From contig CAYPKG010000013.1 in the NCBI GenBank assembly GCA_964411275.1, positions 1-50,881 on the forward strand: a stretch of DNA of 50,881 bases. Direction: 5' to 3'. The notes under the pieces were generated by a model, which did no database searches, was not told where the DNA came from, and worked only from the letters and a program-made list of their open reading frames with translations. A program made the translations under genes and the position numbers. Origin of the DNA: CAYPKG01 sp964411275. Its GTDB lineage: Bacteria; Bacillota; Clostridia; Christensenellales; CAG-138. Shown piece after piece: positions 25,801-32,565 of the stretch (the first letter of the stretch is position 1; every line of letters begins with the position of its first letter).

Positions 25801-25937
25801 GGTTGGAAGCCCGCCCGAGAATCCAGGTGGTGGTGTATCGGGATCAGTATCAGGATGGGGAGTTTGTGGGCGGCGAATTTCTGTATGGGGATGCGTACCG
25901 GGGAAATAAGAAAATAGTGCACCGGGGCACAAAATAG
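22833..25937 (+). CDS. BlaR1-like M56 metallopeptidase fused to VanW and G5 domains
   Basis: 1034 aa. Residues 1-340 resemble BlaR1: TM helices near 12-28 and 40-65, another near 125-142, zinc motif H219-E-L-T-H223 with E260 in M-E-S-A-C-D, and a TM at 322-341. Residues about 345-785 form a large extracytoplasmic region like the one following M56 in other Clostridia (possibly DUF6034-like, from memory). Residues about 798-950 are a VanW domain (N-R-C-Y-N-I-A-K-A-A, G-E-E-W-S-F-N, G-G-G-V-S-Q-V-S-A-T, G-L-D-A-T-V-D) and 955-1034 a G5 domain. No penicillin-binding sensor domain is seen. Presumably it senses wall damage and relieves BlaI repression. Confidence 0.9.
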   Translation: MMRGIFDALKDVSLYAAIIAAAILLFRTLFKTKLSAKLRYLMWLALILRLMVPSIVPVGFHLITLPEAAAVTTAPAADSIETVLEERISANPDAPAGDMTVVPANHAPNFVKPENTGRAIDWREMAVLVWGLGAVACGIWTLVSKGRLNRLVLQNGVPTHEDTLGSFRAIMDQLGIKRHIALFVVDMEISPMLMLRRLRPVVVLPRKLQGEELKYAILHELTHFKRGDMGMLHLMSLLRSVYWFHPLVHIAFEEMLSDMESACDAQVLNVIAPGEKRAYITTLLSLFTSKAGPALSMSRARSKRAAKRRLDGAFMKKKSGIGTGIVAAAMACALFIGCFTTACQPVRESGKAGERIKEEHILSNGSRVAIYGEIVVPQGPLPVGRAIPYEETPEELMEQIASLLLGDATLYQDVGTKDMLTRKLAHERAELEKYRDKLSDRDIFSVESTLSDMEKDISSTPETAPPGVLADLAKYPPRYAVMAELDRNSPGEFVAYRPRYLNIRFVNNGLPKDGSKTISWEEAQRQAEALVREIGIAEEFSLVHIEEYPINYSHAEYRLNLQQPAANQGICFTFMRDVGSAPQLYSEQARMGYHASIIETLAYTGGKITDDVYPEMIDIRFDPYGLTGFEWRNMGDVLVEETKVETIGIDRAKAAMLEALVEETPQYRIENAAQNDNDLVETSRIEYRIDRVELGEIGVRNYDGSTILIPAWEFFGNIMIADETGTLRHTQQSGMSISPDDRIYEKDLRYALSGSDSNSLCTIHGVTGEYIDREFGIREWPAGESPKAPPEGLRATYFTSYAYRESEESEITANRCYNIAKAAEILSGCVIQPGEEWSFNDTVGMRTEENGWRAEIGISTSSEDTSQVGGGVSQVSATLYNALLKANVTVTDRRALSVPASYVPIGLDATVDSGGIDLKFINDTGAPLRFECEIKQTKATRRELQISIYGTPLQDGQEYRLRSEVVKKEPITEVTYIDDPELPKGEEVTRLEARPRIQVVVYRDQYQDGEFVGGEFLYGDAYRGNKKIVHRGTK

Positions 25938-25951
25938 GTAAGTAGAACAAA

Positions 25952-25981
25952 ACCGGCCGCAGGGATTTCCCCGCGGCCGGT
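25952..25981 (-). terminator. Strong hairpin terminator of the leftward membrane-protein operon
   Basis: ACCGGCCGC pairs with GCGGCCGGT with further CC/GG pairing inside; the minus strand continues GGTTTTGTT. It sits between convergent genes. Confidence 0.7.
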
Positions 25982-25999
25982 GGACTGTGCCGAAAATTG

Positions 26000-26815
26000 T
26001 TATTTTACCCGGCTGACTTTGTTTTTGTTCTTTTGCAGTCTAAGCAGCACGGCGGTTCCCGCCACCACCACAACCACCAGCACAACGATCCATACGATGC
26101 TGTTAGACCCGCTGGGGAGTTTTTCTGGGGCCGCCGCGGGGTACAGGTTTTTGTATTCCACGGCTATCTCCGGAATGTCGGGATTTGTGGGGTCGCTTAG
26201 GCATAGCCAGCAGTTCCGCATGCCGCGATAATAGCCGATGTTGCCCCACTCCCGGCCATCCGCGTCCGTATAAAGGGAAGCGATGGAGATATCATCGCAG
26301 GGAAGCTCTACCGTGGCGTAAACCTCACCGGAATTGGGATATGTCCAGAATATAAGGCTGCCTTCTCCTTCAAAATCCCGCGGCTCTTCCGTGACAGGCA
26401 CAACCTCGTGCTCCGCTAAAAACGCCTGGCTGTCGTAGCGCACATGCATGTCCGCCATGGGCACCCAGCCTGTTAAATTGCTGTTGAATTCATTCGCTGC
26501 GTATCCGCTTTCGTCCAAAGCGTATTCCGCTACGCCCCAGGTGGTTCCCCCTTGCGCAAAGGTAAAGTAAATATGCAGCTCTGTCCCGTTTAGGATGGCG
26601 GCAGCCGGAGATTTTGAGGCGGGGCTGTCGTAAACAAGCGCATATCCATCCTTGCCGTTAGCAAAATAAGCACGGTTTTCATAGGTGCATTCATCCCGGT
26701 GGTTTTCGTAAAAATTGTTTCGCGGCTCCCACATCACGTCGGCCAGCGCCGGGAAGGCGGCGAGCAGGGAAAAGGACGCGAGGATCAGTGCCAGAATGCG
26801 TTTCATCCTTGTCAT
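26000..26815 (-). CDS. Secreted, membrane-tethered SH3-like protein of unknown function
   Basis: 271 aa. A signal peptide ends in A-L-A, giving a mature start D-V-M-W-E-P-R-N-N-F-Y-E-N-H-R-D-E-C. A beta-rich ectodomain with G-T-T-W-G-V-A-E-Y and G-W-V-P-M-A-D-M resembles bacterial SH3 repeats. A TM helix lies near residues 237-258 with a basic tail. I recall similar 'DV.WEP..NFYE' proteins in other Clostridia, all unassigned. ATG 26815 follows GGAGGAAGCCC. Its start lies just after the 61-aa gene, which shares the same signal-ADV start and C-terminal TM plan; the two may be functional partners. Confidence 0.75.
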   Translation of the reverse strand: MTRMKRILALILASFSLLAAFPALADVMWEPRNNFYENHRDECTYENRAYFANGKDGYALVYDSPASKSPAAAILNGTELHIYFTFAQGGTTWGVAEYALDESGYAANEFNSNLTGWVPMADMHVRYDSQAFLAEHEVVPVTEEPRDFEGEGSLIFWTYPNSGEVYATVELPCDDISIASLYTDADGREWGNIGYYRGMRNCWLCLSDPTNPDIPEIAVEYKNLYPAAAPEKLPSGSNSIVWIVVLVVVVVAGTAVLLRLQKNKNKVSRVK

Positions 26816-26835
26816 TGGGCTTCCTCCTTGCAACA

Positions 26836-27021
26836 CTATTTCTTTTTGAATTTCTTTAATAGAATAACCACCAGCGCCACTACGAAAACAACAAGACCTA
26901 TAATAATCAAAAGTGACACGCTGGCGGGATCCGGCCCGATAATTACGTCCGCCAGGGCGGGGGAGGCTGCAGTCAATGCCGTCATGCCCAGCGCTATGGC
27001 GGCTGCATTGCGCTTTTTCAT
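26836..27021 (-). CDS. 61-aa signal-plus-TM miniprotein
   Basis: 61 aa: M-K-K-R-N start, signal-like hydrophobic stretch ending S-P-A-L-A, then D-V-I-I-G-P-D-P-A, then a TM helix and the tail L-L-K-K-F-K-K-K. The mature exterior is only about ten residues. ATG 27021 follows AAGGAGGATATTTTC, an excellent ribosome binding site, so it is a real gene despite its size. A larger in-frame reading to 27291 would overlap the 119-aa gene and is rejected. No known function. Confidence 0.75.
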   Translation of the reverse strand: MKKRNAAAIALGMTALTAASPALADVIIGPDPASVSLLIIIGLVVFVVALVVILLKKFKKK

Positions 27022-27038
27022 GAAAATATCCTCCTTAT

Positions 27039-27398
27039 TTATAGAATGCTGATCAACACGCCCATTCCATAGGAAAAACCGTTGGCAGCCAGGGAAAACA
27101 GGTACGGGCGGGGGATGCGCTGTGAATACCTCTGATAGCAAAGCCCCTCGATGAGCACGGCCCCGGCTTCCAGCAGCAGGGTCGCCACTGCAATGGGAAA
27201 GCTGGGGAGCAGCGCACGGGTGAGGTGATGACAAAGCACCACCACGGGGTTTGTGAGGATATTGGCGAGAATGACCAGCGTCAAATCCCATTTCCCACGC
27301 ACCCGGAAAAGGAGCGCAAACGCAAGCTCCAGCAGCAGCGTAAGCAGCAATGATACCCCAAGGGACAGGAGCAGGGCTTGCGGTTGAAGGCCGCTCAT
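27039..27398 (-). CDS. 119-aa integral membrane protein of unknown function
   Basis: 119 aa with about four hydrophobic helices. Recognisable features are I-L-A-N-I-L-T-N-P-V-V in helix 2 and L-L-E-A-G-A-V-L-I-E-G-L in helix 3, with buried acidic residues, a pattern I remember from other small clostridial membrane proteins without a name. ATG 27398 overlaps the MFS stop (ATGA), so it is translationally coupled. The 61-aa gene begins 17 bp after its stop. Confidence 0.75.
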   Translation of the reverse strand: MSGLQPQALLLSLGVSLLLTLLLELAFALLFRVRGKWDLTLVILANILTNPVVVLCHHLTRALLPSFPIAVATLLLEAGAVLIEGLCYQRYSQRIPRPYLFSLAANGFSYGMGVLISIL

Positions 27399-28402
27399 AG
27401 ACGCTTTTTTAGCGGCAGCAGCCCGAAAACAAGCAGCAGCAGTGACGCGGCGGTGAGCACCGTAAAGAAAAGCGGGTTTGCCGCCGGGGACATCCCCGCC
27501 ACATACACGGGCAAAAAGCCCAGAAACAGCGCGAATGTTAAAAGCCCGAAGGCGAAGCCCTCCCGTCCGGGCAGCATCCGCGCCAGGGCGAACAGGGTTA
27601 ACGGCATCGTCATGTTGAACAGGAAAATGGCCAGTACGCCGGGAAGGGGCGAAGCGGAAAACACAAATAGTACGGCGCAAAGGGAGAGTGAGGCCACAGC
27701 CGCCCTCATGGGGGTCAGCCAGTCCCCCAGAAATCCGCCGGCGGACTTGCCAAGGGCCAAGGCCAAAACAGCCGCGACGGCCCAGGCACCTGTTCTCCAG
27801 GAGAATGTCATCGCAAAGCCCATGTAGGAGCGCAGCATTACCACGAAAAACACAGCGAGCATTGCCGCCACCGGCCATGCTTCCTTCTGCTCCTGTACCA
27901 CTAGGGAGACCGGGGCTGGAGAACGGTCTCCAAACACCGCGCACAGCCCGCCCATGAGCAAAATAACAAGCCCCGGCAACGGCCAGCCCATGCCGCCCGC
28001 CCGGCCTAACAGCGTGCCCAAATACAGGCCCACCGCGCCAGGGGAGACGAACACGCCCAGAGGCCCCGCCTTTTCCCTGCTCCCGTGGATCACGTCCACG
28101 CCGCCGCCCGCGTGGAACAGCGCGTTTCCAAGGCCCAGCACGATGGCGGCCGGAATAGGCAGGGATACAAGCAGTCCGCCGATTGCAACAAGAAGGCAGC
28201 CCAGGGCGGCATACAGCCCCGGCCTACCGGTTTGGTCGATGATCACGCCGAAAGGCATTTGCATGGCGAAGGCGCAGAAATTATAAAATAGGAGGCACAG
28301 GTACCAATTTTGCGTGCCGGACACCCGCCCAAACAAAAACAGCGCGCAGCAAAAATCAACAAGAAAATGCGCGGTGCTGTATATCGTCAACCGTTTTGCC
28401 AT
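27395..28402 (-). CDS. MFS-like membrane transporter
   Basis: 335 aa with about ten to eleven predicted helices. The M-Q-M-P-F-G-V-I-I-D-Q-T-G-R-P loop resembles the MFS motif between helices 2 and 3, and L-G-K-S-A-G-G-F-L-G-D-W-L-T-P its counterpart between helices 8 and 9. It is shorter than the usual 400 residues. ATG 28402 has GGGGGG upstream. It is coupled by a 4-nt overlap to the 119-aa membrane protein, so the substrate, which is unknown, may concern the three small proteins that follow. Confidence 0.75.
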   Translation of the reverse strand: MAKRLTIYSTAHFLVDFCCALFLFGRVSGTQNWYLCLLFYNFCAFAMQMPFGVIIDQTGRPGLYAALGCLLVAIGGLLVSLPIPAAIVLGLGNALFHAGGGVDVIHGSREKAGPLGVFVSPGAVGLYLGTLLGRAGGMGWPLPGLVILLMGGLCAVFGDRSPAPVSLVVQEQKEAWPVAAMLAVFFVVMLRSYMGFAMTFSWRTGAWAVAAVLALALGKSAGGFLGDWLTPMRAAVASLSLCAVLFVFSASPLPGVLAIFLFNMTMPLTLFALARMLPGREGFAFGLLTFALFLGFLPVYVAGMSPAANPLFFTVLTAASLLLLVFGLLPLKKRL

Positions 28403-28459
28403 CCAATCCCCCCCAAATCTACCTATCAAGACGCAAGAAAGGTACAAATGGTTCCATTT

Positions 28460-28849
28460 CTATTGCAGCGCCACAAGCTCTACGCAATTACCGTCTGGAT
28501 CCAGTACGCAGCTTTCATAATAGCCGTCTCCGGTGACCCGTGGGCCGCTGACAACGGGGTATCCGTCCTCATGCAACCGGGCCGTCAGTGCGTCCAGCGC
28601 CGCCCGGTTTGGCACGGCCACCGCCAGGTGCGCATAGCCGGGGAGGAGAGAGGGGATTGTTTCGTCTAAAAGTTCCGGCCGGGTCATGATCTCCAGCCGG
28701 CAGCCGCTGTCAAAGGACAGAAAATAGGTGCGAAGGCCGGTGTTTGGATTGTGATAGGCGCGATCGAGTTTTCCTTGAAAATAGGTGATATAAAAATCCT
28801 TGATCCTGTCGATGTCCAGGCTGTATAGCGCCACATGATCGATATGCAT
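28460..28849 (-). CDS. VOC superfamily protein (glyoxalase-like)
   Basis: 129 aa. Starts M-H-I-D-H-V-A-L-Y-S-L-D-I with the metal-binding H4 position, has L-E-I-M-T-R-P, G-Y-A-H-L-A-V-A-V, and ends D-P-D-G-N-C-V-E-L-V. This is the lactoylglutathione-lyase/fosfomycin-resistance fold; substrate unknown. ATG 28849 has AAGGAG 7 nt upstream, overlapping the end of birA, so it is translated from the recX-birA transcript. Confidence 0.88.
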   Translation of the reverse strand: MHIDHVALYSLDIDRIKDFYITYFQGKLDRAYHNPNTGLRTYFLSFDSGCRLEIMTRPELLDETIPSLLPGYAHLAVAVPNRAALDALTARLHEDGYPVVSGPRVTGDGYYESCVLDPDGNCVELVALQ

Positions 28850-28859
28850 TTTTTTCTCC

Positions 28860-29837
28860 TTACTCAGCATGAGAGGCGCGGACACTGACCTCACCTGCGC
28901 TGACTGTCACAAGCTCGCCGGAGTTGAGCCGCACCAGTAGCCGCCCCAACTCGTCCACATCCTCGGCGACGCCGTCGAATTCCTCCCGAATGCCGCTAAT
29001 GTGTACGGGTTTTGAAAGCGTCGTGCAGCGGGCGCGGTACTCTGACATGAGGTCTTCAAATGCTTTTACGCCTTCGCACGCGCCATACAGGGGCTCCAGC
29101 TCGTTCAACAGCGTAGCTGTGACATCCTTTCGGGGAATTTCCTGTCCAAGCTCCCTGGCGAGGCTTGTGGCGGTGTCCCGGATTTCCGAGGGGAAATCCA
29201 TCGTATTGATATTCACGCCGGCGCCCACGATGACCGCTTCCAAGGCCTCCAGGCCGCCTTCCATTTCAAGAAGAATGCCTGAAAGCTTTTTCCCCGCGAT
29301 GAGGACGTCGTTGGGCCATTTGATCTCCGGCACAAGGCCAAACCCCGCCGCCATGCGGTACACTCCAAGGGCTGTTGCCACGGTAAACCGGGGGGCAAAC
29401 CGGGTTTCAATATCCGGGCGCAGCACCATGCTCATCAAAAGATCCTTTCCGGGCGTAGACTGCCAGCTTTTGCCCCGGCGGCCCCGGCCAAGCGTTTGAT
29501 CGTCGGCCACCACCACCGTGCCGCTTTCGCAGCCCTGACGGGCCAGCTCCCGGGCCACGGCGTTTGTGGACACGGCCTCTGGAAGGGACACGAAATGCCG
29601 CCCTAAGGCGGTGGTGCTCAACAGCGGCTCCATCTGCGCGGCGCTGAGCATGTCCGGAGGGGCAATCAGCCGATAGCCCTTGCGGGTGGCGGCCTCGATC
29701 AATGCGCCTTCTTGTTGCAGCGCCTTTATGTGCTTCCAGACAGCCGCCCGGGTTACATTCATGTGGGCGCTGATTTGTTCGCCGGAGACGAATTCCCCCG
29801 GATGCTGCTGTAGGATGGCGAGTATGCGTTCGCGCAT
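28860..29837 (-). CDS. birA: Biotin operon repressor / biotin-[acetyl-CoA-carboxylase] ligase
   Basis: 325 aa, the bifunctional form. N-terminal winged helix (1-60: V-S-G-E-Q-I-S-A-H-M-N-V-T-R-A-A-V-W-K-H-I), central catalytic domain with G-R-G-R-R-G-K-S-W and K-W-P-N-D, and a C-terminal SH3-like domain. It makes biotinyl-AMP, attaches biotin to carboxylases and can repress biotin genes. The start is 4 bp after the recX stop. No biotin synthesis genes are in the window. Confidence 0.95.
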   Translation of the reverse strand: MRERILAILQQHPGEFVSGEQISAHMNVTRAAVWKHIKALQQEGALIEAATRKGYRLIAPPDMLSAAQMEPLLSTTALGRHFVSLPEAVSTNAVARELARQGCESGTVVVADDQTLGRGRRGKSWQSTPGKDLLMSMVLRPDIETRFAPRFTVATALGVYRMAAGFGLVPEIKWPNDVLIAGKKLSGILLEMEGGLEALEAVIVGAGVNINTMDFPSEIRDTATSLARELGQEIPRKDVTATLLNELEPLYGACEGVKAFEDLMSEYRARCTTLSKPVHISGIREEFDGVAEDVDELGRLLVRLNSGELVTVSAGEVSVRASHAE

Positions 29838-29841
29838 GAGT

Positions 29842-30336
29842 TTATTCCCCTTCCGAATTCAGCTCCGCGATGGCTCGGCGGGCATCCTCATAGGAATAGC
29901 CCCTGCTAAGAAGCCGGCGCATGAGCCGCTGATACCGCTCCCGCTCGTCCTCAATGCCGGCAAGCTGCGCGGAAAATTTCTTTGCGATCAGGTGGGCGTT
30001 TTCCTGTTCCTGCTCATCCGGAACTTTCTTCAATGCCTCGTCGATGATGTCGGCGGGCAGCTCGTGGGCGGTGAGCTGTTCGCGCAGCTTCCGGCGGCTG
30101 ACGGGCTTTGTGGCCAGCCGGGAGCTTACGAATTCCTCAGCATAGGCCTTGTCGTCAAGATATCCAAGCTCCACCATTTCGCCCACGGCCTGGGCAACCT
30201 CATATTCGCCAAACTCCTGCGCGTCCAGATACCGCTCCACCTCCCGGACGGTGCGCTCTTTTTTGCTGTAGAAATACATGGCCGCTTCCATGGGCGTGCG
30301 GCCGCGCTTCTTCTTTTTTTTCGCGGATTTTTCCAT
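29842..30336 (-). CDS. recX: Regulatory protein RecX
   Basis: 164 aa. Helical RecX repeats: A-M-Y-F-Y-S-K-K-E-R-T-V-R-E-V-E-R-Y-L, G-Y-L-D-D-K-A-Y-A-E-E-F-V, and a last G-Y-S-Y-E-D-A-R-R-A-I. It modulates RecA filaments in the cytoplasm. A Lys/Arg-rich N-terminus precedes the first repeat. It heads a leftward run recX-birA-VOC-MFS-119aa-61aa-271aa with tight spacing and one terminator at the end. Confidence 0.9.
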   Translation of the reverse strand: MEKSAKKKKKRGRTPMEAAMYFYSKKERTVREVERYLDAQEFGEYEVAQAVGEMVELGYLDDKAYAEEFVSSRLATKPVSRRKLREQLTAHELPADIIDEALKKVPDEQEQENAHLIAKKFSAQLAGIEDERERYQRLMRRLLSRGYSYEDARRAIAELNSEGE

Positions 30337-30366
30337 ATTTTTTCCTCACATATTAACTTATCCTCC

Positions 30367-30372
30367 AGTATA
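30367..30372 (-). promoter_or_regulatory. Extended -10 promoter of recX
   Basis: Minus strand TGG-TATACT, an extended -10 box 30 bp before the recX ATG; no good -35. Confidence 0.45.
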
Positions 30373-30476
30373 CCAGACTGGCCCGCAAAAAAAAACGGTT
30401 TTGAGCGTTGCGATACATAAGAGAAAAACTGACGCGGCATACTAGAAGTACAATTACGCAGGAGGTCAAAAGCATC

Positions 30477-30815
30477 ATGCAAAAAAAAGACGATTATACC
30501 GGTAATCCCCTGAACGTCCAAGGGGGCGATAACAGCGCGTTTATTCCCAACGCCCAAGACCAAAGCAGCCAGAAGTCCCAGATGGGGCCCCAGGGCCAGC
30601 AGAGCCAGCAGCAGGGGCAACAGAGACAGATCGGCGCCAAGGAGCTGTCCATGCTGGAGGATATGCTCAATCACGAGGCCATGGCGTATAAGAAATGCAC
30701 TGTGTTTGCCAATTATTTTAACGATGAGACGCTCAACACAATGGTAAGCTCTGCCGCATCCCATCACAAGCAGCATTTTGAGGCGCTGCAATCCTACATG
30801 AGCCAGCATCAGTAA
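30477..30815 (+). CDS. CotF-like spore coat protein
   Basis: 112 aa. A low-complexity Gln-rich stretch (about 28-50) precedes a helical domain with L-E-D-M-L-N-H-E-A-M-A-Y-K-K-C and H-H-K-Q-H-F-E-A-L-Q, the Coat F pattern. Such proteins form a four-helix, ferritin-like fold in the spore coat. ATG 30477 follows AGGAGG. The second coat gene follows after 20 bp. Expression is presumably in the mother cell; I cannot firmly place a sigma-K promoter. Confidence 0.8.
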   Translation: MQKKDDYTGNPLNVQGGDNSAFIPNAQDQSSQKSQMGPQGQQSQQQGQQRQIGAKELSMLEDMLNHEAMAYKKCTVFANYFNDETLNTMVSSAASHHKQHFEALQSYMSQHQ

Positions 30816-30835
30816 AGAAAAGGAGAAAAAAGAGT

Positions 30836-31120
30836 ATGACGCAGAATAAGCCGAACATGACCGAGAAGGAACTGCTGACAGATCTTCTGGACAGCGAGAA
30901 GGGCCTTGTAAAATACTATGCCACTTTTATGACAGAGGCGGGCAGTGGCAATCTCAGGCAGATGCTGGAACAACATCTGATGGAGTGCGGACAGGATCAG
31001 TTTAATATATTCCAGCAATTGCAGCAGCGCAATATGTATCAGTTGAAAAACGCCAGCTCCCAGGAAGCCCAACAGGCTGTGCAAAAGGCCGGGCAGTTGA
31101 AGCAGGAAATAGGGCTGTAG
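30836..31120 (+). CDS. Spore coat protein (CotF family)
   Basis: 94 aa, all helical. L-L-T-D-L-L-D-S-E-K-G-L-V-K-Y-Y-A-T-F and a Gln-rich C-terminal half (Q-Q-L-Q-Q-R-N-M-Y) fit the small CotF-like spore coat proteins. AAAAGGAGAAAAAAG precedes the ATG. It pairs with the 112-aa coat protein upstream; together they mark the organism as a spore former or a recent descendant of one. Confidence 0.8.
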   Translation: MTQNKPNMTEKELLTDLLDSEKGLVKYYATFMTEAGSGNLRQMLEQHLMECGQDQFNIFQQLQQRNMYQLKNASSQEAQQAVQKAGQLKQEIGL

Positions 31121-31172
31121 GATCAATGCTTACAGCGGCGGGTAGCCTTGAGGCCGCCCGCCGGACAAAATA

Positions 31173-31202
31173 ATCCCCCGGAACAGTTGCGTTCCGGGGG
31201 AT
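31173..31202 (-). terminator. Terminator between coat genes and the dehydrogenase
   Basis: A perfect 12-bp stem ATCCCCCGGAAC/GTTCCGGGGGAT with a 6-nt loop. The minus strand runs into ATTATTTT, so it ends the leftward dehydrogenase transcript. A second GC-rich hairpin at about 31136-31163 faces the coat genes. Confidence 0.75.
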
Positions 31203-31249
31203 AGAGCATGTCAAAAAGCTGCCACTTGGATTCACGTGATTTTGATACC

Positions 31250-32209
31250 CTAATAACAATATTTTCTGTTCACCGCGCCGGGCAGGGGCTTCCCGTCCCG
31301 ATAGGCGGTAAGATTTTTTTGAAACCAGTTTGCCAAATCATCATGATTGGCGGACCAGCCGCCATAATGGGGGGTGATGACGACGTTTTCCATGCCCCAG
31401 AGGGGGTGGTCTTGGGGAAGCGGCTCCGGCTCGGTCACGTCCAGACCCGCGCCTGATATCTGTCCGCTTTCAAGGGCGCGCATCATCGCCGGTGTGTCCA
31501 CGATGTTTCCCCGGCCGATGTTGATCAACACTGCGCCGGGTTTCATCATGGCGAATGCCGCGTCGTCAATCAGGTGGTTTGTATACGGGGTACCCGGCAG
31601 GCAAATGATCACGATGTCCGCGCCCGTTAGGACATTTTTGAGTGCGTTCTCCCCTGCATACATAGCGTCATAGGGCGGCGCCGCGGGGGCGGGATGCAGC
31701 TTATAGCCCGCTATATGCTTTGCGTTTAATGCCTTCAGGCCTGCGGCCACATACGTGCCGATGTCCCCTGCGCCCAATATGGCTACATGGCTTCCCTTGA
31801 CGCTGCCAAGGCCGTGAAAGCCTTTCCAGGCCCGGCTGCCCGACATATTGAGCATGCTTTTATCGATGCCGCGAAGCAGCGCAAACAGGAGGGCGAACAC
31901 ATGCTCCCCCAAAGGGGCGCCATATACCCCAGCGCCGGTGGACAGTGCGATATTCTCGGGAAGCGTGCGCACGATGCCGTCTACGCCCGCGTTTAAAGTG
32001 TGGATATATCGTATGTTTTTCATCTGGGCAAGCCTGTCGTTGTTGAACACATACCCGCAAAGCACCTCAGCCCGGGCGAGAAGGTCCTCTGCTAGGGCGG
32101 GATCGCCCTTTTTGCGCACAAAAAACTCGAACTCCGGGAACGCCTGACGTAACCTACCGTTATTTTCATCGCCTAAATCATAATCTAGTAGTACCAGCCG
32201 CTTTTCCAT
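31250..32209 (-). CDS. D-isomer-specific 2-hydroxyacid dehydrogenase
   Basis: 319 aa. NAD-binding fold with A-I-L-G-A-G-D-I-G-T-Y (about 143-153) and catalytic residues in I-N-I-G-R-G-N-I-V-D-T (Arg), V-T-E-P-E-P-L-P (Glu) and I-T-P-H-Y-G-G (His). Reduces or oxidises 2-oxo/2-hydroxy acids; the substrate is not readable. AAGGAG lies 10 nt upstream of the ATG. Its first 25 bases overlap the end of the Cys-rich gene, so it is translated from the same message. Confidence 0.9.
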   Translation of the reverse strand: MEKRLVLLDYDLGDENNGRLRQAFPEFEFFVRKKGDPALAEDLLARAEVLCGYVFNNDRLAQMKNIRYIHTLNAGVDGIVRTLPENIALSTGAGVYGAPLGEHVFALLFALLRGIDKSMLNMSGSRAWKGFHGLGSVKGSHVAILGAGDIGTYVAAGLKALNAKHIAGYKLHPAPAAPPYDAMYAGENALKNVLTGADIVIICLPGTPYTNHLIDDAAFAMMKPGAVLINIGRGNIVDTPAMMRALESGQISGAGLDVTEPEPLPQDHPLWGMENVVITPHYGGWSANHDDLANWFQKNLTAYRDGKPLPGAVNRKYCY

Positions 32210-32433
32210 GGATCACCATCTCCTTTATCTTCATCATATTGTTCCGTCTCTATTTGCCTGACGCGGGCCATCAGCATTTGCCTAAGTTCAGCCTCATCCT
32301 TTTCGACAGGAGGCTGCTCTGTGCCCATGCAGGCATTGCAGGAAAACAGGCACGCAGGGCAGACGCAGGCGCTTTGTAGCCCCTGCTCGTGCTGTACCAT
32401 ATAGATGCCGCATTTAGGACAGCCGCAGCGCAT
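32185..32433 (-). CDS. 82-aa Cys-rich zinc-ribbon-like protein
   Basis: 82 aa. C-G-C-P-K-C-G near the N-terminus, then C-V-C-P-A-C-L-F-S-C-N-A-C: several CxxC knuckles suggest zinc or iron-sulfur binding. The acidic C-terminal half has no motif. AAGGAGGGG before ATG 32433 supports translation, and the upstream region has an extended -10 (TGC-TATAAT). Its last 25 bases overlap the start of the 2-hydroxyacid dehydrogenase. Function unknown. Confidence 0.65.
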   Translation of the reverse strand: MRCGCPKCGIYMVQHEQGLQSACVCPACLFSCNACMGTEQPPVEKDEAELRQMLMARVRQIETEQYDEDKGDGDPWKSGWYY

Positions 32434-32465
32434 TATTTCCCCTCCTTGACAGATATTAACTAACC

Positions 32466-32495
32466 CATTATAGCAGTTTTCAAACTGTTTTCATA
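32466..32495. promoter_or_regulatory. Promoter and palindrome between divergent genes
   Basis: Minus strand TGC-TATAAT (extended -10) for the Cys-rich gene, with the palindrome CAGTTT-TC-AAACTG directly upstream. It may be an operator shared with the divergent gene. Confidence 0.4.
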
Positions 32496-32565
32496 CACGG
32501 CCTATACAAATACCCAACTTATGATAAAATGAATGTATATTTGTTTTCGCATTTGGAGGGAAAGG

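Noticed and set aside
22833..25937. A classical beta-lactam sensor (BlaR1)
   Set aside because: The penicillin-binding sensor domain with S-x-x-K is not seen; VanW and G5 occupy the C-terminus.
26836..27291. Longer 151-codon version of the 61-aa miniprotein
   Set aside because: The extension overlaps the 119-aa gene; the strong ribosome binding site at 27021 defines the short form.
27039..27944. Longer 301-codon version of the 119-aa membrane protein
   Set aside because: The extra N-terminus lies out of frame over the MFS gene; the ATG at 27398 is coupled to the MFS stop.
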